From the NCBI GenBank assembly GCA_937902275.1, contig CALFNW010000100.1:1-13098 (forward strand): DNA of 13,098 nucleotides, read 5' to 3'. The translations under genes and the position numbers were made by a program. Source of the DNA: UBA4717 sp002404395 (GTDB taxonomy: Bacteria > Bacillota > Clostridia > Oscillospirales > CAG-272). Positions within the stretch are counted from its first letter, which is position 1. Each line of letters opens with the position of its first letter. This document shows, piece by piece, positions 1-6,271 of this stretch. The notes beneath the pieces are model-generated. The model worked only from the letters and a program-made list of their open reading frames with translations, searched no databases and was not told the DNA's origin.

Positions 1-140
1 GAACTCATTTGTTTTTTCAATATTTTCGGTCTCACATCATTGACAAATGTACAAATTACCATAAAACCGCTGGTTTTTCATCCCCGAATTATCACTTTAT
101 ACGAAGCCCGTCGAATATGCACAAATTTCGTCAAATCCTA
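1..140. other. AT-rich stretch without a recognisable gene
   Basis: No credible coding frame with a ribosome site is seen here. A small inverted repeat, AAAACC at 63-68 and GGTTTT at 72-77 with a 3-nt loop, is followed by only one further T, so it is a poor terminator candidate. A lone TTGACA occurs at 40-45 but has no good -10 partner at normal spacing. This is probably the upstream regulatory region of the pot operon and the tail of whatever lies to the left. Confidence 0.5.
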
Positions 141-169
141 TTGACAAAACATCGGGTATTAACTATAAT
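141..169 (+). promoter_or_regulatory. Consensus sigma-A promoter of the pot operon
   Basis: TTGACA at 141-146 and TATAAT at 164-169 are separated by exactly 17 bp, a perfect match to the vegetative consensus. Transcription would begin near 176, giving a leader of about 300 nt before potA. The perfect match suggests strong basal transcription, so any control probably acts in the leader or through a repressor. Confidence 0.85.
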
Positions 170-175
170 GTAGAA

Positions 176-466
176 AGCGCGTTTTTTCGCGCATATTTTT
201 AGCACGATTTTTGCATCTGTGCCAACATTTCCGTAAAAAGCAAAGTTTTCACGGAATATATCATCATTATTTAACCGAATAGATGTACACACACGACAGT
301 TCTTAACAAGGACCGTAACCGTGAAAACGGTTTGAGAAATCGCACGCTGCAAGCGAAATGCCTTTGTTTGCTTGCAAAAAACTCTTTGCGGGGGCTGCGG
401 TTAGTCGGGTGTGGGGTTCGCGCAGAGCTGTATACGGCTGTACGCGGCTCTCAGCCGCAAAGGGGG
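176..466 (+). promoter_or_regulatory. Long 5' leader of potA with several hairpins
   Basis: This transcribed, apparently non-coding leader holds four short hairpins. GCGCG 177-181 pairs with CGCGC 188-192 across a T6 loop. AACCGT 317-322 pairs with ACGGTT 327-332 across a GAAA tetraloop. A 10-bp stem with one G-U pair joins 348-357 and 367-376. GCGGCT 444-449 pairs with AGCCGC 453-458 directly against the Shine-Dalgarno AAAGGGGG at 459-466. The last stem competes with AGAGC 424-428 pairing to GCTCT 447-451. I recognise no known riboswitch class. A regulatory role is inference. Confidence 0.4.
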
Positions 467-475
467 ATGCAAAAA

Positions 476-1609
476 ATGGAAAAAAAGAATATTATTGAGC
501 TTGATAACATTGCCGTTTCGTTTGACGGTGAGACCGTGCTTGATAACCTGTCGCTCAAAATACGCGACGGAGAGTTCGTTACGCTGCTCGGACAGTCGGG
601 TTGCGGAAAAACGACTACTCTGAGGATTATTGCCGGCTTCATCGAACCCGACTCGGGCAGTGTTTTTTTTGACGGCGCAAAGGTCAACGGGATACCGCCG
701 TACAAACGTCCGGTCAATACGATATTTCAACGCTACGCGCTCTTTCCGAACTATAACGTGTACGACAACATCGCATTCGGATTAAGAGTGAGCAAGGTGC
801 CCGAAGCCGAGATCAGACCGCGCGTGGAAGCTATGCTGAAGCTCGTGAATCTTCAGGGCTTTGAAAAGAAAAACATAAATTATCTTTCCGGCGGACAGCA
901 GCAGCGCGTGGCGATAGCGCGCGCGGTGATAAACCGCCCGAAGGTGCTTTTGTTAGACGAGCCGCTTGCCGCGCTTGACGCCAAACTGCGCAAAGATATG
1001 CAGGCAGAACTTAAAAACATTCAACGTGAGCTTGGCATCACCTTTATTTTTGTAACGCACGACCAGGAAGAAGCGCTTTCGATGTCCGACACGGTGGTAG
1101 TGATGCATGAAGGCGTAGTCCAACAGGTCGGCACGCCCATTGATATTTACAACGAGCCGCAAAACGCTTTCGTCGCCGACTTTATCGGCGAATCGAATAT
1201 CATCGACGGCATAATGGCGCGCGACTTTGAAGTAAAGCTTGACGGCAAGACCTTCACCTGCCTCGACCGCGGCTTTGCGCCGAACGAGCCGGTCGATGTG
1301 GTCATACGTCCCGAGGACGTTGACATAGTTCCGCTTGAAAAGGGTATGCTGACGGGCGAAGTGACCTCGGTGACCTTCCTCGGCGTTCACTTTGAAATAA
1401 TCATTGACGTCTGCAACTTCAAGTGGATGATACAGACCACCGACTATCACGCTGTCGGCGAAAAGGTCGGGCTGTTTATTGAACCCGACGCGATCCACGT
1501 AATGAAAAAGTCCAAATACTCCGGCACATTCGGAGACTACAGCTCGTTCAGCGATGAAATGGACACCATCAGCGACCCCGATTTTGACGAGGAGGCTGAT
1601 GAGGAGTGA
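476..1609 (+). CDS. potA: Spermidine/putrescine ABC transporter ATP-binding protein PotA
   Basis: This is the cytoplasmic ATPase that powers polyamine import through PotB and PotC. The 377-residue protein has the ABC motifs in order: Walker A GQSGCGKTT (39-47), Q-loop Gln85 in the FQRYALFP segment, signature LSGGQ (137-141), Walker B VLLLDE (157-162) and switch His195. A TOBE-type region follows from about residue 265, as is usual for PotA, and the tail is strongly acidic. The open frame extends upstream to 332, but ATG 476 is chosen because AAAGGGGG at 459-466 sits 9 nt before it. ATG 467 directly abuts that site. The next gene starts inside this one's stop codon. Substrate class rests on the operon with PotBCD. 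Exact preference between spermidine and putrescine cannot be read. Confidence 0.95.
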   Translation: MEKKNIIELDNIAVSFDGETVLDNLSLKIRDGEFVTLLGQSGCGKTTTLRIIAGFIEPDSGSVFFDGAKVNGIPPYKRPVNTIFQRYALFPNYNVYDNIAFGLRVSKVPEAEIRPRVEAMLKLVNLQGFEKKNINYLSGGQQQRVAIARAVINRPKVLLLDEPLAALDAKLRKDMQAELKNIQRELGITFIFVTHDQEEALSMSDTVVVMHEGVVQQVGTPIDIYNEPQNAFVADFIGESNIIDGIMARDFEVKLDGKTFTCLDRGFAPNEPVDVVIRPEDVDIVPLEKGMLTGEVTSVTFLGVHFEIIIDVCNFKWMIQTTDYHAVGEKVGLFIEPDAIHVMKKSKYSGTFGDYSSFSDEMDTISDPDFDEEADEE

Positions 1610-2433
1610 ACAATGCAAAAAAAAGCAAGCTTACCGCGCTGCTGAACGCGCCCTACATAGTCTGGGCGGCGATCTTTATCGTGGTGCCGCTCATAATCGT
1701 CGTGTACTATGCGTTCACCGACGCCGACGGCGCATTTACATTTGATAACATACTTGCGATCGGCGACTATATGTACACGTTCGGTATCTCGATCCTGTAT
1801 TCGCTCATCGCAACGGCGATTACTCTCGTCGTAGCGTATCCGTTTGCCTATTGCATGAGCAAGACGAGCGTAAGCTCGCAGAAAATGCAGATGATGCTCG
1901 TAATGCTTCCCATGTGGATGAATCTGCTTATCCGCACCTACTCATGGATGAATATTCTTGAGCGCAACGGACTTATCAATTCCTTTTTCGGACTGTTCGG
2001 GCTCGGACCGTATAAGCTTATCGGCACTCCGGGCGCGGTCATTCTCGGAATGGTCTATAATTATCTGCCCTATATGATCCTGCCGATCTATACGGTCATG
2101 TCAAAGATCGACCCCTCCTTGCTCGAAGCGGCGGAGGACCTCGGCTGCAGCTTTTCCCAAAAGCTTAAGCGGCTCATTCTTCCGCTCAGCCTGCCGGGAG
2201 TCGTCTCGGGCATTGCAATGGTATTCGTGCCCTCGGTATCGACTTTCTATATCTCGCAAAAGCTCGGCGGCGGTAAGGTAATGCTGATCGGAGACGCGAT
2301 AGAACGCCAGATACAGACCTCGTATAACTATAATCTCGGCGCTTCGCTCTCGCTCGTGCTTATGGTGATGATCCTCATAAGCATGGCGGTAATGAACAAA
2401 TTTTCGGATGCGGACGGAGGTGTTGTGGTATGA
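1606..2433 (+). CDS. potB: Spermidine/putrescine ABC transporter permease PotB
   Basis: This is an integral membrane permease that forms one half of the polyamine channel. The 275-residue protein has about six hydrophobic segments, the first near residues 17-37. The cytoplasmic EAA loop (about 174-202, with EAAEDLG and a later LPG) docks onto the ATPase. The start is GTG at 1606, overlapping the potA stop as GTGA. GGAGG at 1591-1595 lies 10 nt upstream. The nearby ATG at 1613 is out of frame, so GTG is the only good choice. Overlap on both sides implies translational coupling with potA and potC. Length and layout are normal for the family, with no sign of damage. Confidence 0.94.
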   Translation: MNNAKKSKLTALLNAPYIVWAAIFIVVPLIIVVYYAFTDADGAFTFDNILAIGDYMYTFGISILYSLIATAITLVVAYPFAYCMSKTSVSSQKMQMMLVMLPMWMNLLIRTYSWMNILERNGLINSFFGLFGLGPYKLIGTPGAVILGMVYNYLPYMILPIYTVMSKIDPSLLEAAEDLGCSFSQKLKRLILPLSLPGVVSGIAMVFVPSVSTFYISQKLGGGKVMLIGDAIERQIQTSYNYNLGASLSLVLMVMILISMAVMNKFSDADGGVVV

Positions 2434-3239
2434 AAAAGACTCTGTCAGGCATAATACTCGGTATCGTTTACGTTTTTCTCTATGCGCCGTTGCTTGTAAT
2501 GGTGTTCTTCTCTTTCAACAGCGACCGCAGCACCTCGGTTTTCGCCGGGTTCTCACTCAAATGGTACGGCGAGCTGTTTTCAAGGAGCGACACGCTCATC
2601 GCGTTGCGCAACACCCTGATACTCGCAGTGCTCTCTTCGGTGATCGCGACGCTGATCGGTACGATCGCCGCAGTCGGAATATACCGTACGAAGAATCGCC
2701 TGCTCGGCAACACTCTCATGACCGTAACGAATATTCCGATGATGAACCCCGATATCGTTACCGGCGTTTCGCTCATGCTGCTGTTCGTCTTTTTCGGCAG
2801 ACTGCTCGGCGCCTCGACCTCGCTCAACTTCGGCACGCTGTTGATCGCGCACGTGACTTTCAATATCCCGTATGTACTGCTTAACGTGCTCCCGAAGCTG
2901 AAGCAGACCGATAAGCGCGTATTTGAAGCGGCGCTCGACCTCGGCTGTACGCCGACTCAGGCATTCTTCAAGGTAGTGCTTCCGGCGATCAGCTCGGGGA
3001 TCGTCTCGGGTATGCTTATGGCGTTCACCCTTTCGCTTGACGACTTCGTAATAAGCTATTACACGAGCGGAGCCGATTTTCAGACGCTTCCTCTTAAGAT
3101 CTTCGCCATGACCAAAAAGACGGTCAAGCCGGATATGTACGCGCTTTCAAGCTTGATTTTCGTTACCATACTTGTGCTTATGATAATTACAAATCTTTTG
3201 CAGCTCAAGGGCGATAAGAGTAACGAAAAAGGGCGGTAA
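2430..3239 (+). CDS. potC: Spermidine/putrescine ABC transporter permease PotC
   Basis: This is the second membrane permease of the polyamine importer, the heterodimer partner of PotB. The 269-residue protein begins with a transmembrane segment at about residues 8-28. Its EAA loop lies at about 166-194 (EAALDLG, then LPAISSGIVSG). The SLDDFVISY segment right after the loop is typical of PotC. ATG 2430 overlaps the potB stop as ATGA. GGAGG at 2416-2420 is 9 nt upstream. The tail is short and charged. The stop is 26 nt before potD, on the same strand and evidently the same transcript. Identification is firm from family features and operon order. Confidence 0.94.
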   Translation: MKKTLSGIILGIVYVFLYAPLLVMVFFSFNSDRSTSVFAGFSLKWYGELFSRSDTLIALRNTLILAVLSSVIATLIGTIAAVGIYRTKNRLLGNTLMTVTNIPMMNPDIVTGVSLMLLFVFFGRLLGASTSLNFGTLLIAHVTFNIPYVLLNVLPKLKQTDKRVFEAALDLGCTPTQAFFKVVLPAISSGIVSGMLMAFTLSLDDFVISYYTSGADFQTLPLKIFAMTKKTVKPDMYALSSLIFVTILVLMIITNLLQLKGDKSNEKGR

Positions 3240-3265
3240 TAAAACCAAAGAAAGGATAATCACAA

Positions 3266-4378
3266 ATGAAAAAAACATTCAGAAGAACTCTCGCGCTCGC
3301 GCTCGTGCTCATATTTGCGCTCGGCACGCTTTCAGCCTGCTCGGGCAAAAAAGAAAACGAGCTTACCACAAGAGCCGAATTTTCAAAAGCGCTTGCCGGT
3401 ACAACGCTCAACGTGTTCAATTGGGGCGAGTATATTTCGGACGGCAGCGAAGGCAGTCTTGACGTGAACCGTGAGTTTGAAAAGCTTACCGGGATCAAGG
3501 TCAACTACACAAACTACGAGAGCAACGAAGCAATGTACGCAAAGCTTAAAAGCGGAGCCGTTTCGTATGATATAATAATTCCCTCGGATTATATGATCGA
3601 ACGCCTTGCAAGCGAAAATATGCTTGCAAAGATCGACACCTCGAAGCTTTCAAATTATGATCTCATCGACGAAAAGTACAAAAAGCTTTATTTTGACCCG
3701 AGCGACGAATACAGCGTGCCTTATAACGTCGGCATGGTCGGACTCGTTTACAATACGACCATGGTAGACGAAGCGCCCGACAGCTGGAACGTGCTTTGGG
3801 ACGAAAAATATACCGACAACGTGCTGATGTTCAACAACTCGCGCGACGCCTTTGCGATCGCACAGTTCTTGCTCGGCATCGACATAAACACCACCGACCG
3901 CGCCGAATGGGACCGCGCCGCAGATAAGCTCAAAGCGCAGAACGCAGTGCTTCAGGACCGCGTAATGGATCAGGTGTTCAACAAGATGGAAGGCTCAAAC
4001 GCCGCGATCGCCCCCTACTATGCCGGCGACTGCCTTACCATGATGGAGTCAAACCCCGATTTGGCATTTGTATATCCGAAAGAAGGCGTAAATATTTTCG
4101 TTGATTCGGTATGCATACCCGAAAATCATCAGAATTACGAAGCGGCACTCATGTATATAAACTTCTTACTTGAACCGGAGGTCGCGCTTGCCAACGCCGA
4201 ATATATCCGCTACGCTTCCCCGAACACCGCAGTGCTCGCGAATGAAAACTACAGCCTTAAGGATTCGGAGGTGCTTTATCCCGATGCCGCACATACTCCG
4301 AAGTGCGAATACTTCCACGATCTTCCGACCGATGTGCGCTCCTACTACGAATCGCTTTGGGAAGAAGTGGTAAGATAA
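3266..4378 (+). CDS. potD: Spermidine/putrescine-binding lipoprotein PotD
   Basis: This is the extracellular polyamine-binding component that delivers substrate to PotBC. The 370-residue precursor has a basic N-terminus, a hydrophobic stretch and the lipobox LSAC ending at Cys25. The mature protein should therefore be lipid-anchored to the outer face of the membrane, as expected in a Gram-positive. The NWGEYI segment (52-57), IIPSDYMIERL and the late RYASPNTAV segment are typical of the PotD/PotF family. ATG 3266 has AAAGGA at 3251-3256, spaced 9 nt. It is the last gene of the operon, with a strong terminator about 75 nt after the stop. Ligand-pocket residues were not assigned individually, so spermidine versus putrescine preference is open. 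Confidence 0.95.
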   Translation: MKKTFRRTLALALVLIFALGTLSACSGKKENELTTRAEFSKALAGTTLNVFNWGEYISDGSEGSLDVNREFEKLTGIKVNYTNYESNEAMYAKLKSGAVSYDIIIPSDYMIERLASENMLAKIDTSKLSNYDLIDEKYKKLYFDPSDEYSVPYNVGMVGLVYNTTMVDEAPDSWNVLWDEKYTDNVLMFNNSRDAFAIAQFLLGIDINTTDRAEWDRAADKLKAQNAVLQDRVMDQVFNKMEGSNAAIAPYYAGDCLTMMESNPDLAFVYPKEGVNIFVDSVCIPENHQNYEAALMYINFLLEPEVALANAEYIRYASPNTAVLANENYSLKDSEVLYPDAAHTPKCEYFHDLPTDVRSYYESLWEEVVR

Positions 4379-4453
4379 AACCGTCGATCGCCTTTGATTT
4401 TCCGACTTTTTGAATTGTAAAACGACGGCGCTTTGCCGTCAATGCAAATGTCG

Positions 4454-4501
4454 AGAGGTTGTTAAAAAACTCAAAATGAGTTTTTTAACAACCTCTTTTT
4501 T
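4454..4501 (+). terminator. Rho-independent terminator of potABCD
   Basis: A perfect 19-bp stem pairs 4454-4472 with 4478-4496. The loop is AAAAT, and T5 follows at 4497-4501 directly after the stem. The opposite strand lacks a T-rich tail, so it serves the plus-strand operon. A smaller 6-bp hairpin, GACGGC 4424-4429 with GCCGTC 4435-4440, precedes it and has no T-tract. Confidence 0.92.
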
Positions 4502-4556
4502 GACGCTCGCTTTCAGCCAAAGCAGCGCTTTTATTATGTGAGATCTGCAGAACGCC

Positions 4557-5876
4557 TCAGTCGCAAAGTTTAAAATACAGCGCGCCGTAAGGATCCACCG
4601 TGTCAATATGCATGATATCCGCTTCAGGCGAAATGCTGTCAAGCTGCATACGCTTTGCGCTGTCCCTGTAGTTGTCCGGTTGCGACTCGGCGGCAAATAT
4701 CAGACCGTCATAATCCTCGGGCATATAAACAACGTAACTCTTGGTAAGCACCTGCGCCCAATCGCCTATGTTGTACTGCCACTCAGTCGAGTAGGCAAAC
4801 TCAATAAGATAGCTGTTGCCCTGCCAACTCACGGTATGGCAATAGTAATTATCGCCGCGTTCGCTGTTGTTGTATGTAGTGGACGTGGTGAACCACATAC
4901 CGGTGTAGAAATCATAAAGCTCGCTGTCGGTCTTTGTCACATATTCCGTGTCAAAATACGGAATGGAATCATCGGGAATATAACAAACGGCGTCGAACTG
5001 AAGCTCTCGAATACCGTCGTGAGTCTGATCGTAGCCCATCGCGATCTCCCAATAGCAATCGTCGGTGTTGTAGCCGTCCCCGAACCCCGAGTAACTGCAA
5101 ACACCGTTTTCAAGCAAGATCGTGCCCTCCTCTGTTTCGGCATTAATCTCAAGCCCGTTTTGCGTAAAAAACGGCTCCTGAACTCTGATCTCATCAGTCG
5201 GTATTAACACGCCGCCGTTGACCGTGTCGATAAGGTCGCCGCTGACGGTGCGCTCAAGGGTCAGCACGTCTCCGCTGCCGTCAAAGTGCAGGGTAACTCC
5301 GCTTTGTTCCGCCCACAAGGTCCCGTATTCGATCACCTCGTTACGGGAGTTTAAAAATTCCCATGTCGCATCTTCACTGACGCGCAGCCAGAGGTTTTCG
5401 CCCACGTATTCCCAAAGCCCCGCGTATTTGCCGATATCGCCCTCTCCGAGCGTAATTTTTGAAAGCTCGTCTCTGAACACATAACGCTCGACCGGATCCC
5501 AAGTCCATATAAGCTCGGTGGCATCGCCGTTTTCATGTATGAAGCTGACAAGCACATCGCTTTCGCCGTCAAGATCAATATCCTCAAACGAGATGGCGTT
5601 GAACGCCTCCTGCGCGTCGGGAATATTCATCGGGAAAGCTACGCTGTCAAACAATATCTGCTCCGGCAGGTCGCGGTAGAACGCGGTGCTGCTCTCGCTC
5701 ACCGTGACAAGCACATCCACACTTTCGCCGTCGTGCGTGATAGTGCCGCTGCCCGCAACAATGCCCGTCGTACGCCAATCGTCTCCGACGATCTCATCAT
5801 TACCGCCGCAGGCGGCAAGACTCAGGCAAAGCAAAAATAAAAGTCCCGCAACAAAATACCGCATTTTTCTTTTCAT
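4557..5876 (-). CDS. Secreted lipoprotein of unknown function
   Basis: I do not recognise a named function. The 439-residue precursor begins with a basic N-terminus, a hydrophobic core (about 8-20) and the lipobox LAAC ending at Cys23, so it is probably a surface lipoprotein. Residues 97-110 carry a DIDLDGESD motif, like the calcium-binding loops of FG-GAP/VCBS-type repeats. Residues about 153-198 resemble the small beta-rich domain (GLWEY, then EYGTLW and VTLHF) common in clostridial lipoproteins. The rest is acidic and aromatic-rich. The open frame extends to 6041, but the start at 5876 is chosen because AAAGGAAG precedes it at good spacing and the signal peptide begins there. It follows the DUF2442 gene by 28 nt and is probably cotranscribed with it. 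Confidence 0.8.
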   Translation of the reverse strand: MKRKMRYFVAGLLFLLCLSLAACGGNDEIVGDDWRTTGIVAGSGTITHDGESVDVLVTVSESSTAFYRDLPEQILFDSVAFPMNIPDAQEAFNAISFEDIDLDGESDVLVSFIHENGDATELIWTWDPVERYVFRDELSKITLGEGDIGKYAGLWEYVGENLWLRVSEDATWEFLNSRNEVIEYGTLWAEQSGVTLHFDGSGDVLTLERTVSGDLIDTVNGGVLIPTDEIRVQEPFFTQNGLEINAETEEGTILLENGVCSYSGFGDGYNTDDCYWEIAMGYDQTHDGIRELQFDAVCYIPDDSIPYFDTEYVTKTDSELYDFYTGMWFTTSTTYNNSERGDNYYCHTVSWQGNSYLIEFAYSTEWQYNIGDWAQVLTKSYVVYMPEDYDGLIFAAESQPDNYRDSAKRMQLDSISPEADIMHIDTVDPYGALYFKLCD

Positions 5877-5904
5877 GATTTTTCTTCCTTTCAAATCAAA
5901 ACGG

Positions 5905-6144
5905 TCAACATTCACGCTCCGCCATCGACAATAACTCGTCATGGCTGAGCTCCACATTGCCGAAGCGTACAAAAATACCGTTTGTGACAGCGCTGTTCCA
6001 CACCTGCGGATCCGCAAGCGGACGGAAGCGGATCTTTTCAAGATAAGGCTTCAAGTCAAGCAAAAGTCTGCTTCCGGACACAAAATCCACCTGCAAAATA
6101 TAGTCTGACAGCGGCGTAACGGCTGTAAGATATCTTCGGTTCAA
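5905..6144 (-). CDS. DUF2442 domain protein, TTG start
   Basis: This is a 79-residue protein matching the DUF2442 pattern. It has an N-terminal V-P-x-x-DY-x-L-x-V-x-F strand pair, then the LLLDLKPYL segment, a central RPLADPQVW, and a C-terminal strand followed by a short helix (VELSHDELL). Many DUF2442 proteins are small and toxin-antitoxin-like or of unknown role. No partner toxin is seen here. The open frame runs on to 6333, but that would cross the terminator of the upstream regulator gene. The TTG at 6144 has an excellent AAAGGAGG (6152-6159) 7 nt upstream, while the in-frame ATGs at 6180 and 6171 have none. The lipoprotein gene follows after 28 nt. No strong promoter is visible between 6160 and 6209. 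Confidence 0.75.
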   Translation of the reverse strand: MNRRYLTAVTPLSDYILQVDFVSGSRLLLDLKPYLEKIRFRPLADPQVWNSAVTNGIFVRFGNVELSHDELLSMAEREC

Positions 6145-6209
6145 GTGTGAGCCTCCTTTCGTTTTCTGCATTTTCAACATATGCCGCAGACTGAAAATCG
6201 GGAAAACGG

Positions 6210-6241
6210 AAAAAAAATCCGCCGTACAAATATTGTACGGC
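6210..6241 (-). terminator. Rho-independent terminator of the LuxR-family gene
   Basis: Read on the minus strand, a perfect 9-bp stem (6233-6241 with 6221-6229) has a 3-nt loop. GGA and a run of eight Ts follow (complement of 6210-6217). It lies about 30 nt past the regulator's stop codon, so the DUF2442/lipoprotein pair is probably transcribed separately or by readthrough. Confidence 0.85.
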
Positions 6242-6271
6242 AGATAATACGGTCTGACCATTAACCAAAAG

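Noticed and set aside
321..335. Four-codon GTG mini-ORF after AAGGA in the potA leader
   Set aside because: It is too short to judge and its bases are explained by the GAAA-capped hairpin at 317-332.
332..475. Upstream extension of the PotA frame
   Set aside because: No ribosome site precedes the start at 332, the added residues do not resemble PotA, and a strong Shine-Dalgarno lies right before 476.
953..1618. 221-codon minus-strand frame inside potA
   Set aside because: It is antisense to a clear ATPase, has no ribosome site or recognisable domain, and is explained by the codon bias of potA.
4608..5207. 199-codon plus-strand frame opposite the lipoprotein gene
   Set aside because: The minus-strand frame has a signal peptide, lipobox and ribosome site, while this frame has none.
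5877..6041. N-terminal extension of the lipoprotein frame
   Set aside because: It would overlap the DUF2442 gene and bury the signal peptide. The start at 5876 has a good ribosome site.
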